Origin: Monodelphis domestica
Lineage: Eukaryota > Chordata > Mammalia > Didelphimorphia > Didelphidae
Reading direction: 5' to 3'
Length of the DNA: 64,000 nt
Assembly: GCF_027887165.1 (NCBI RefSeq)
Contig: NC_077228.1
Coordinates: forward strand, 209,968,502-210,032,501
Under the pieces are notes generated by a model. That model worked only from the letters and a program-made list of their open reading frames with translations. It searched no databases and was not told the DNA's origin. A program made the translations under genes and the position numbers. Below are positions 23,200 through 34,511 of the stretch, piece by piece. Position 1 is the stretch's first letter; each line of letters starts with the position of its first letter.

Positions 23200-23865
23200 C
23201 ACCCCCTCCATTGTATTGGGGAGGGGGCATAAGACATTCCTCGAAGAGATGCGAGTCGCCTTGTGTGGGTCCCCCTGAATTTTGGGCGTGCCCCCTTCAC
23301 AAGCCCCGTAGTGGCGGCTGCGTCCCTTCCCGTCCCGTCCCCGGAGTTCCCGTCCCGAGTCCCTAGGAGGCCTCATCCCGTCTCCCGGGACCCGGATACA
23401 CGGGTGGAGGCCTAACTCCTTCCTCTCTGTAGGCCGAGGCCCTTGGAGACGGGAGCCATGGGGGCTGAGGGGAGGCACCGACCATGGCTAGGCAGACACA
23501 GCCGCTGAGGTGGCTCAGGCGGAGGCGGCTTCGGAGAAGACGGGAGGCTGAGCCTTGGGCCCCACCTCGGCCCTCGGGCAGCCCAGTCCGGCCGGTACCT
23601 GGTCCTGAAGTCTGCGCTCAGATCGTCCCGCTAGGGTCTTCTCTTCAGCAGTAGCAGCTTGGCTGGTTGCTGGGAGGAGTGGGGCGGAGGACGTAGCGTG
23701 ACATGCGCCTTAGAGGCCGTTCGGTTCGAGGGCGGGGCTGGAACGCGGAGTGCCGCGCTGCCCTCCGACCTACGCAGGGGTGGGACTGTCCCTGGCCTGT
23801 TAGCTCGCTCCGCTCGGGACATCTGAACCAGCGACCTAAATTGCGCATGCTTCTCTGATATCCCT
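23200..23865. promoter_or_regulatory. STRADA: CpG-island promoter of STRADA
   Basis: GC- and CpG-rich block in an otherwise AT-rich region, spanning the first exon and upstream sequence of STRADA. Read on the minus strand, GCGCATGTCAC (23708-23698, an NRF1-like GCGCATG core) is followed by TACGT and CCCAGCAACC just upstream of the probable transcription start. A second TTGCGCATGC lies at 23841-23850. No TATA box is seen at the expected distance. Open frames here (23146-23478, 23631-23870) are composition artefacts. Confidence 0.85.
23599..23660 (-). other. STRADA: STRADA non-coding exon 1 (probable)
   Basis: Read on the minus strand, the sequence ends GCAGACTTCAGGACCAG before a GTACCGG donor at 23598. 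Its place in the CpG island and lack of a usable start codon fit a 5' UTR exon. The donor is plausible but not strong, and the transcription start near 23660 is a guess. Confidence 0.5.
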
Positions 23866-23869
23866 CCCA

Positions 23870-26800
23870 AATCAGCGTAAACGCGTTAATTTCAAACCCA
23901 TGGGTAGATTGGTGCTACCTACAGGTTCTGGTGGACTGTTGGATTTAAATGTCCTGAAGACCCAAATCTGAATACTCCCTCTCTTGATTAATAGGTGGGC
24001 AAGTCATTTAACCTCTATTGTCTGAGGTTCTTCATTAATAAAATCGGTTTCATTCGTTCAGTTGTTTTCGGTCGTGTCTGACTTCGTGATCCCATCTGAC
24101 TTTTTCTTGGCAGATACTAGTTATTTGCTCATTTTACAGATAAGGAAACCGAGGCAAACAAGATTATGTGACTTGCCCAGGGCCACACAACTCGTGTCTG
24201 AAGCCGCATTTGAACATGAAAGATGAAAATGACTGCAGTACACGCACTCTATCCAGTATGTCAGGAGTTCACCCAGTGGAATCGATAGGGATCATAAGAG
24301 CAGGCATATGTGGCTTTGCAAGCCATAAAGCATATCAGTGTCACTATATAGTCTCATGAGTAACTCGGGGTTTAAGCTTCAGCATTTGCACAAGTCTCTT
24401 CAGGCTTGGTGGAAGGAGTGGGTATTTTCTAGACACCCAACTTTGTTTGGTTTTATTCCAGTCTTGGGGGTGGGAGTAGGTAGGTGGGCTTTCTCAGAAG
24501 ACAGCAAGGCACCTAAGGGCAAGCTCAATTCCTCATGCATTCTCCACCAGGGAGGATAATTGGTTGCAAACCTAAAACATTCTTATCCACATTTTTCATG
24601 GATATTTTACCTAAAACTCAGTTTTACATTCAATCAATGGGTTCCACAATAGTGGATAAGCCTGTGCCATCAGCTTTTCCCTAATCGTTTCACTCACTAA
24701 ATAACTGGGGTCATCCACCCCCCTGAGGCAAGGCTCATTCTGCATCATCCTTCAGTTTTGGTCCTCTTTCACAACCTGAGAAAATATTTATTTTCCTACC
24801 TCCTTGAAAGCTAGACTCAGTTTTGACCAGGCCTGGGTCTATAGTTTTCCAAGGGTGCTCTGGAGACCATACCACATTTTGTCATGTTTGTTAAGACAGT
24901 GGGATATACTATGTGTGTGTGGGAATTCTGGCTTTCCCACTTATTAGCTATATGAAAGGAAGAAGAAACAAGTACTGAAGTGGGAAGCTTGCATGACCCA
25001 ACACACAGATGTCATCAGGAAACTATTTTGTACAAACTATAAAACACTTGTTAAATCTATACCTCTCATTGAAAAATTCTTTTAAAAATCTTAGCCCCTC
25101 ACCCTGAAAACAAGATTTGTTAAAGGGAATGGAGACCATCTGATTTCACATACAATTATTTCAGCAGGTACTGGGCAATTTGGGAAGACTTTGAATGAAT
25201 ATAAGCTTAGTGAAGTCTGTTATCTGAAAATCAATTGAGCTACTTTTAGAAAAGTTCATCACTGGAATTGGCTGCAGTGATACATTTTTCAGTCATAGCA
25301 ACTCTCAAAGCCCATCTATCAACTGGGGAAGAGTATCCACACTGATAAAATTACAGATCCCTGACTTACTCAACTGTATTATTGTTATAAAATAAGAGTG
25401 CAATGTGAGTTCTGAGGGGAAAGTTTGATCCTTTCTGAGGGAGCAGGGATGGATTGGTTAAAGAGGTGGTTTCTGAGTTGGGATAAAGGGTAGAAATTCA
25501 ACAACTAAAGAAAGGAAGTTATGTCATGCATGTATGAGGAATTTAGCATAAAGGCAAATTCCTCATTTACAAAGCAGGAAGCAGAAGACTGCTTGCTCAT
25601 CAACAGAAAGTGTTAATGTACAGAATATCTTTGTGTGCCCAAGTTTATATTGAAGATTTTTCATCTTATTTCCTCAGGGTTGGTACAGGAAATAAAAACT
25701 AATTCTACCTAACACAGGCATACATTTTCTGGGGGTAAAAGTAAACAATAATTCTGAACAAAATATTAAAAGGTTCATAATTTTAAGGATATAACCAAGA
25801 CTAAGAACAAGCAGCTGTCAAAAAGAAAACTAAAATCAGCAAGAAATCATTTAAATGAGTTTGTCTCAATTTTGACTTGCCATGGGAATTGGGTTGTCTC
25901 TTAATCTCATAACTCTAGGATTTCTGGAGTGCCCTAAAAATTGATGTGATACCTATTTCTTTCCAATCATTTAGACCGAATTCATCTGAAGGTATTGAGA
26001 TGTTTTATGAGGGCCCCTTCCAGCTTTGGTAGGATGTTCTGAATTAAGGAGAAAATGTAAAGTACTTTGACCACCTCAAGAAATGCCAGATAAACCAAAC
26101 AATTGTGAGGAAGGTATCTTAAAATGTTTGTAAAAACTTCTGTGGATGTCACTGCAGTGGAAAAAAATCCTGGGGTTGCCATTTATGACCCATATGGTTA
26201 TAAGCATTTAACCTCCTCAGCCTGAGTGTCTTCGTTGGTAAAATGAGTTGAGCAACATGACCTCTGAGGTTCTTTTGGCTCTGAATCTACAATCCTACAA
26301 ACTGATGATCTACATTATGCATTTAGCACATCTGTAGAAAACTTTTTATTATTAAAAATACTTTTCTATCCATTATTTCATCTGCTTCTGTCTATAAGAT
26401 AGGTAGACAAAGTATTGTCTCCATTTTATAAAGAAGGAAGGTAAAACAAAATTAAGAAATGAGCCCATAGCCTGACAGCTGGTCTGGAACATAATTGGGA
26501 CTAGAACTACAAATGTTTGTTCTTGAGGCTAAAAACTGGATTTTAGTCCAGGCTCTTCTAGTCTTGTTCAGTGCTTACTTTATCTCTATTTTCTTCTAAA
26601 AAGACCCTATGAAATGAAGACTTGTGTACCTTCAGCAGGGCTGACATAAAACACCATTCAATAAATTCCTATATTTTAATATAGTTCAAAAACGAGAAAC
26701 CGCTCACTACTGCAGATCTATTTTGTAATTGATAAAATATTAGCATGTACTTCTTAAAATTCTGCCTAAAATGAAATTCATTTTGAGTCAGAATGAAGAT

Positions 26801-27040
26801 CCCATGGGTTCTACAACATCCAAGTATCTTGTTACCAGGTAATTCTTCACAACTGAAGTATTGTGATTTGAAAGCTAGCTAAAGAAATTAATCTAGTCAC
26901 TTCTATGGCACAGGTACCTTCTTAAAACTTCAGATCCATCAATATGTTTCCCTGATGAGGAACAGAATGTCTCTTACCCCAACACCAGCCTCCAACTTGG
27001 AAAATCAGTAGCAGGGAGAGCAAAATCTACACTAACAAAA
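23870..27040. other. Intergenic gap between STRADA promoter and CCDC47 3' end
   Basis: No gene found. It holds a minus-strand SINE (24050-24230), MIR scraps (23980-24050 plus, 26180-26320 plus, 26370-26530 minus), and otherwise sequence I do not recognise. The open frames at 24168-24559 and 25982-26182 have no features of real proteins. Confidence 0.5.
24050..24230 (-). repeat. tRNA-headed marsupial SINE (MIR-like core)
   Basis: Minus-strand copy with CAGTTGTTTTCGGTCGTGTC, then TTTTACAGATAAGGAAACCG, then GACTTGCCCAGGGCCACACA. This is a different subfamily from the SINEs with the GGTAAGGGTTT tail. Confidence 0.75.
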
Positions 27041-27041
27041 C

Positions 27042-27047
27042 TTTATT
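27042..27047 (-). terminator. CCDC47: Candidate CCDC47 polyadenylation signal (AATAAA)
   Basis: AATAAA on the minus strand, followed in transcript sense by a T/G-rich stretch (GTTTTGTTAGTGTAG). Using it would give a 3' UTR of about 2.5 kb. A nearer AATAAA is at 29117-29122, giving about 0.44 kb. The sequence alone cannot choose between them. Confidence 0.3.
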
Positions 27048-29554
27048 TCCAAAGACCATTGACAAGAAGATACAGTGCATGTTAAACCCTGGTTCAGTTC
27101 TTAAAATGCATGAAGTCACATGACAATCATTGAGATAATTTCTGAAAGATACTAAATCTGTTCTATGGTTATTAAGACAATAATACCAATGGATTAGTCT
27201 CTGGTCCTAGCCACCATTATTATAATTCTTGATATGTGTTCAATGCCACACTGTAAGTTCCACAAGGACAGGACTATGTCTTTCTATTTATCCAAGCAAG
27301 GAACTACTTAGTTCTATAAAGATGACACATAATTGAAGGAGAATCCTCACCCATCAGGCTTCCTAATAAGAAGGAAACTATGCCAATTTTATAGACAAGG
27401 TCAGAGCTCTTCCCAGCATTAGCTGGGCAGAAGGGCAGGTAGCAGAAATATAAGCAAAGTGCAGTCACCTCCTAAAATAGGGCCAGTTCTGGACTCCAGA
27501 AAGAAGTTCTGAAAGGTTCAATCCATCTACTTCTTTGGGATGATAGGCAACATTCTCTTCTCTCAGAGATGGCAATAATGGTGGCATAATTTTCAGGACT
27601 TGCTCAGAAAGTTTCATATAGGACTCACATAACCAGCTATATCTTAGGATTTCTCACTGACACTTCAGTGGATCCCAGGACCTCATTAATCAGTATCAGT
27701 TACTATCACTAGTATAAATCAGAGGTCATTCATCCCATGTAAAATTCCTGAACATAGTCACTGATGACACAGGGAACTAACTTGGTTTGATAAAGCATGG
27801 GTGAAACAGAAAAGACACTCATTTTAAAGAGCTTCCTCAAATGCTGATCTTGTACATAAGGAAAACAGTCCTGAATTTCAGAGTCTTGAAAAAGGATAAC
27901 ACTAGTAAAATAAGAAAGGCACTGAGTGTTTTGGTCAATTATTTTAATATATTCATAGGTAGTTCATATGAATGTTCATATTATAAAAATTAGCTGCCAT
28001 AGCCCAAATGTTTGTCTTTAAGAAAGCTTTTGTTTAATCAAAAGATATTATAGCATATTAACTTTCCTTATTATAGTATCTTTAAAAGTTGTGGAACAAT
28101 GCTAATTCTAAAATTAAAGCATTAAAATAGTTAAATTCCATCTAAGTATGTTACTTTAATAATTTAATTTTATGAAATGTTAAAAATTACATTCACATCT
28201 CCAAATTACAGGATTTGGCATTCTCCAAGATAAAAATTCAGGTGAAAAGTTTACATGCAGTAACAAAGGCTTTTCCAGCACATGCTGTTTCCACAGCAAT
28301 TCATTATTATTGCCTTAGAACAGATCTGCACATAAAGCATCAACAAAATCCCTCCCCCACCCCCAAGAAAAAACCCGACTCTTCCCCATCCCAACACAAA
28401 ACACCCAGTACAAGTAGTTACTTTAAAAAATGCTTTCTTAGAAGGAAGCATTTATAAAATGCAGAGATCTGACCAAGCAAAGTGCTCGTGCAGATAGGCC
28501 TCTTCCTTAAAGCTGCTTCCTTAGGAAGCAGCCACAGCTCTTGATTGTTTAGATAGATACTCATCTCCACCCAAAGGATCTGCCTGACTTCAAGTAGGAG
28601 AAGGGTGGATAGCAGAAAAAAAATCAAAGGTGCATAGTCACCTTTTAGAAAAGATTCTCAGTAAACAGTTTAACAGGCAGCAGCAACCAAGAAAGAAAAC
28701 ATTTTAAGAATTAACTTCTTCACAGAATTTTAGAGAGCCCACTGAACTGCCTGAGGTGAAGCTGTTCATTTATCATGTCTTGCTCAAGAAAAAGAAATAC
28801 ACACAATCATTTAAAATACAGCATTCACTTTTTGATGAGCTCATGGCACCAGGTAAGGAGGAAAACTGCTCCTGTGCTACCTATCCCTGATATTTCATCT
28901 ACCAAGAATTTTTTTTATCATACAAGTATTCTAAAAACCTATGGTAAATTTATAGCATGATGTTCCATAATACTGTCATCAGCATCTCTCACTTACAAAT
29001 CAGAAACTAAAGTACATTAATTCTGAGTTCCTGAAAATTCAAGATCATATCTGTAGTGCTCTAAATACACTCCTTAACAAGCTTAATGGAGACAAAGAAA
29101 ATGACACCAAGCAATGTTTATTGTGCAATTTCAATAGTCATTTAGGAAATCCTGGTTTTAGAGTTCTTTTCTGGTCACTTCAAATGCCCACAAGTAACAA
29201 AGATTTTGCTTATTGATGTCAAATATCTTAAAAACAAGAAGCACTGAAATGTGAGTGGCACTGGTGATTCATGTTACAATTTAAAATTAAAAAAATAAAT
29301 CAAAGGAGATTTGAGCTATCATTCCTTTTAAAAATAATTAAAACAATTTGATTACCTGGAAGAAACTGGTTAAAACAGAGCCCTTCAAACTTGTATACAT
29401 ATTTTGTAAAACTCTAAACCAATAAATAGTGCTGATGATGCCAATGAGGATTTCCCAGTTTTGTTGAGTGTTTGAAGCTAAAGATGAGAAATGGACTTTT
29501 TTTGTACCCTGTGAAATTAGAACTTGTAAGTGGAATCAGTCAGCAACTTTAGCT
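27048..29554 (-). other. CCDC47: Probable CCDC47 3' UTR and downstream flank
   Basis: Sequence downstream of the CCDC47 stop codon, with no SINE or LINE that I recognise over 2.5 kb. That is unusual for this window and consistent with transcribed UTR. The open frames at 28215-28627 are chance: they run in several frames over the same C-rich bases. Confidence 0.4.
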
Positions 29555-29635
29555 TTACATAGATTTCACTTTGATTTGTTTCATTTTCAGTTGTTTCTTC
29601 TCCAACTTCTTTTGCTCACGTCTCAAGGCAGCTTC
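29555..29635 (-). CDS. CCDC47: CCDC47 last coding exon, residues 457-482 and stop
   Basis: 81 bp of coding sequence, [20 protein letters not shown] then IKVKSM and TAA (stop at 29557-29555). This is the end of the coiled coil and the basic C-terminal tail, which in the known structures lies near the ribosome. Acceptor TCAATAG. A 3.2-kb intron separates it from the previous exon. Confidence 0.97.
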   Translation of the reverse strand, partial: EAALRREQKKLEKKQLKMKQIKVKSM

Positions 29636-32600
29636 CTATTGAGAAAGGATCCAAAATTAAGCAAAAGGCAGTTAATCCAAACCTGACCCAAAAAAGTGTA
29701 TTACCCATGTTACTGTTCAAAAAATTTCCCATGCACCAGGAATTAACATTTTAGCCATAACTATCAAATTTCAGGCACAACTATCTATAATCTGTTGTTG
29801 AATCAACACTAACTTGGATTAATTAAGCAAAGAGATATGTAAAAATACTTTTCCATCAGGGGTGGGTTGGGGGACTTTTCCCCCCCCCAAAGAGAGGGAA
29901 TGGGTTGTCTCAGTAGAGTATAGTCATATAAAAGAGAACAAGACCCCTGCTGATGGCAAAGTTACTTAGAAAACCACAAATTAACATTATCTATGCAGTA
30001 TTTTAAAAAATGTTGCTGTACTTTTCTTCCAATTACATTTTTATCTCGTTCAAACTGCACTCTGGGGTTTTATCACAGTTTGTGATTTTTGCCTCAGTGG
30101 AGACAGGAAGACATGAGTCTAAGTCCGCCCATTGACATCTCACATTCTGGGTCTGTGCTACCACTGGCAAAACATTTAACCTCTCAGTGCTCCAGGCAAC
30201 TTCTAAAGACCATAGACTGCAGAGAAGACAAAGGCTTGTATTAGAGGGAAGTTCTTCCTCCCTGAGTTCTCTTTAATAATAAAGCCAAAGGTCTAGTCCC
30301 TGTCATTTCAACAACAAAAAAAAGGACTGTATTTGAGACATTGAATCAGTATTACATAACCTTGAGTTTTTCTAAAGTAACTATTACATTTAATGTGTTA
30401 TGATAAACATTGAAATATATATTGTACAACATGTATTACCTGCCATCTTGGGAAGGAATGAAAATGTTAGAAAACGATGATTAAAATTTGTATTGACATG
30501 TTAAAAAAAATTAATATGGAATACAGAAGGGCAAACCTAGATGTTCAGAACCTAGATAAATTGATGAATAAAGGTACCCCTGACAGTAAAAGCAAATTCA
30601 AAAGAGAGATAGGCTTTGAGGGAAACTTCTTAGATTTGAAAGGTCTATGGAACATCTAATTTGGAATGTCCAATAGGCAGTTTGTGACTGGGGGTTGGGA
30701 GGGGAAATAGAGGGAAGAGAGACACAGACACAGTTTAGCTACAAATCATCTTCTGCATAGAGATAATTAAAACCCCTGGGAATAGAACAGATCACCAAGT
30801 GAGAGAAGAGGATCCAGGACACAGTCTTTGGGTATACACAAAGTGTATCGTAAAAGAGCATGAATTACTAAAGATCCAGCAAAGAAAACTGTGAATCAGG
30901 TTGGAGAACCAAGAGAAGATACTGTCCAAAGACTAGAGAAAAGGAAGTATGCGGGAGAACAGGTTGGTCAAAGCAGCACCAAATGTTGCAGAGAAGTGTA
31001 ATAATTTAATTAAACTTGGGTCCTTAATTTCTATAAAGTTTGTTAATATTTACTTAGATAGAAGACAGACAGAGAGAAGCCTAATTTTATTCTGCCATGT
31101 GGGTGGTCTCCCAATGGACCCCTTAGCCACCTTCCATGCCTGAGAGAATAGACTTCCACTTCCTGGATCCCACTCCTTTATTTCCTCCCTTAACACCCAG
31201 ATCAATTTCCCAATCATTTCTGGATCAAGTGCCTAGGTCACCATCACGCTTGGTGACATGATGTAGCTCTAGTAGTGCAGAGACACAGGTAGGAACCCAA
31301 TGTGGGATCCTGAGAGAGAGTTCCCTTCACAAAGAAGTAAACAAAAGACCTCTAAACTTGCCCACTTTAATGAGACATACCTTTTCAGATGTGGCCAATG
31401 TATTGATTTCTTCTGTTTGACAATACTAATGGGCATCCAAAACAAAATTATTACCTTTCTCTCCATGCCTCCCCCACTTTCCAAACATCCCTACTGCAAT
31501 CAGAGGCTCCACCATTCTTGTCATCACCCAGGTTTGAAATCTTTTGTAATTCTCAGCTCCTCATTCTGATGTACCCTATATATCAAGTCAGTTGTCAGAT
31601 CTTTCTGATTCTATCTCCACAGTAACTCACCTATGTTCCCTCCTCACCACTCAAACAACTATTGCCACAGTTCAAGCCCTCTTCACCCTTTGCCTGGACT
31701 ACTTCAATAAACTTATATTTAGCCTTTTTGCCTTGTATTTCTCCCCTTGCCCCAATACTACTTAGCTGTCAAGTAATTTTCATACTTCATAGATCCATAC
31801 AAGTCATAACTTGCCCCCTAAAACTCATTAAACACTAATATCTCCCTATTAACCTCAGAATCAGATATAAACTCCTCTATCTAGCTCTTCACAACCTAGT
31901 GTTATCATGACTTTTCAGTCTCCCCACACATTGCTTCCCCTCTGTGAAGTCTGAGGTCCAGTATACTGGCTCCTGTACACACGAGGATGTTACACTTCTT
32001 GTCCTTATGCCTTTGTGCTGGCTATCCTGTGCCTAGAATGCAGCTCCTCCTACCTCCACCTCTTGGAATCTTTGGTTTCCTTCAAATCTTCATTCAAATA
32101 CCACCTTCTAAATGAAGCCTTTCTGATGCTCTAAGTAATGACCAGTACTTTCCCAATACTATCTTATACAAATAAGAGAATATTTTCTATAGATCCTGCA
32201 TGCACTTACAGATCTACATGTTATCTCTCCCATTATAATATAAACCCCTTGAGTGTAGGCATTAGTTTTACTTTTGTCTTTGTATTCCATACTGCCCAAT
32301 ATATACATAATAGGGCTTACTGAATGATCTTTTATGGGATTTGGATAAGTTTATAGGAACTTAGAGAGAAGAAAAGAACATCACTAAAACATAAAACTGA
32401 GAAAACTAAAATGTTCAGAAGGGGACACAAACAGGGCAGTTTTGTTAATACCTAATATGCATTAAAAAATTATAACAGAAATTCAGTTTCATATACAATC
32501 TTCTTTTTGTTCTCTGCATGTATATATTGGAATATCTTGTTTTTTGATGATTTTAAATTGATTTTAAAATTTTTACACTTTGCTTTTTTTTATTTTTAGT

Positions 32601-34440
32601 GGCTATTTTTATGATTTAGGTTCAGATATGATCTCAAATCTAGCACTTTTTTTCCCCCAGGAGGAAATGGAATGGAGAAAATGTCTCTAGAAGACAATTT
32701 TCTGTACTTCTCAAGTGGTACAGAAAAAAAACAACCTTAGATTAAGAGGGGAGGGGAAGCACAAAGTGTCCCCATTCCCTCCTCCAGGGCACAACCCCAA
32801 TGATTTGTCACTTCAGTGACAGAAAAAGTCATTGTCACCTCTAGCCTTCGTTGTTTCTCAGGATCTTCTTCATTCATGATCCGCTCCTTTTCAGCCCTTT
32901 TTTTCTCTTCCCGGCGAGACTGTGCAGCTTCCTGCCTCTGCACGTGAGTCAGCTTCAGGAAATTCTCTTCAACTCGAGCCCGATTCTTATCAGCTTTTTG
33001 TCTGCCCTTTCCCAAAGACAAAGAAACATTGCAACCAATAGTCCATAGCTTAGAAACAAAAATACCATTTAGCTTGTTTAGAAAAGAGCTCCCATGCCAT
33101 TTATGGCTCAAGCCGTCTGGCTCTCTATCACTCTATTCATTGAATTGGACACAAATGATGGCTAAGAAACATGTACCCTTTTGAGGTGTGGGGGCAGCTA
33201 GGTGGCTCAGTGGATTGAGAACCAGGTCTAGAGATAGGAGGTCCTAGGTTCAAGTCTGGCCTCAGATAGCCTGGCCCTTTCTTCTCTTCTGCCTCAGAAC
33301 CAATATACAGTATTGACTCTAAGACAGGAGGTAAGGGTTTAAAAAAAAAGGAAGCAAGCAAGCAAGCAAGCAAGCAAAGGAATAAGTGGCACTTACTTCT
33401 CTATTAAGTCGGAACTTTTTGGCTTTATCGATAGAATAAATCACCATATTCATTAGCGGCAGCAAAGCCTCCATATCCTTTGGGGAAGTGTTACCTAATC
33501 CAGGTACTAGAAAACAAACCCATTTCCTATTAGTTAATGATTCTAAGTTTCTTTCCTTTTACATAATTAAAGGAAATGCTTTCCACATTTTTTGTGGTTC
33601 AGACCCACCTACTCCTTCCCTTTAAAAGGGATAAAAGGGACAGACACTAAGATATAGGAAAGAACAAATATTCTTTTCTTGATTAATATCTAGGTAATGC
33701 TAGGTAGTGTTGCTTTAACTCTCTCATCTAAAAGAGAGCACAACACTTCCTCCTTTAAGGAAACTATTTCACAGATCAGCAGATAAAAAATATAAATAGA
33801 TAGGGGCAGCTAGGTGGCACAATGGATAGAGTGCTAGGTCTGGAGTCAGGAGGACCGTGGTTCAAATATGGCCTCAGACACCTCCTAGACCCTGGGTAAG
33901 TAATTTAACCTCAAATGTCTAGCTCTTGTCTTTCTGTTTTAGAGTTGTTACTAAGTCAGCAAGTAAGAGTTAAAAAAAAAAAGGTATGAATAAATGCTAC
34001 AATTCTTACCATTAAATGTAAACAATAATGTCCTCTTAGTGTCAGGCAGCTTTAAAGGCTGACCTTCCCTGTTGTAAGAAAAGAGAAAAGGTTGGTTGGA
34101 AAGAAAGTAAAAGACATTCTCAATTCATGGAAAACATGCTCAAGTTCTGTGCTGGTCACCACAAAGAGATGAACATATATTTGAAAACAGATGGGATAAA
34201 GATATCAGTCACCATAGCTTTGTTTAAAAATATTCATTTAAAAAGTCTAAACTAATTAAACAATAAAGGAAGTTCATGAATTGATTGCTGCTTACATAAT
34301 TTCATAGTTTTCATAATTTCTTACAAAATTTCATAATTCCTTACCTCACTTCTCTACCCCTGACATTGGAGGGGGTGGGTGGGAGAGAAAGAGGGAGAGA
34401 GAGAGAGAGGGAGGGAGGGAGGGGAAAGGGGAGGGAAAGG

Positions 34441-34511
<71 letters not shown>

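Larger units (their letters stand above)
16450..23598. other. STRADA first intron, 7.1 kb, repeat-rich
   Basis: It lies between the start-codon exon and the CpG-island exon. It holds a divergent SINE (17137), MIR copies (about 17690-17840, 18055-18250 and 23090-23205), L2 remnants (18880-19990, about 21340-21890 and 22020-22440) and an unassigned LINE-like remnant (about 20095-20420). Other stretches show nothing I recognise. Further non-coding STRADA exons could lie here, because UTR exons cannot be recognised by sequence alone. Confidence 0.5.
29636..32838. other. CCDC47 last intron, L2- and MIR-rich
   Basis: 3.2 kb. A MIR/THER-like SINE lies at about 30080-30310 (plus), an L2 piece at 30650-31010 (minus) and a long L2 3' region at about 31460-32335 (plus). 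The flanks (29636-30080, 32336-32838) show nothing but T-rich runs. Confidence 0.55.

Noticed and set aside
23146..23870. 110- and 79-codon frames in the STRADA CpG island
   Set aside because: Same reason: stop-poor CpG island, overlapping frames, low-complexity Pro/Arg composition.
32737..33111. 124-codon frame as a separate gene
   Set aside because: Only its middle part (33006-32839) is coding, as a CCDC47 exon; the ends are intron read-through.
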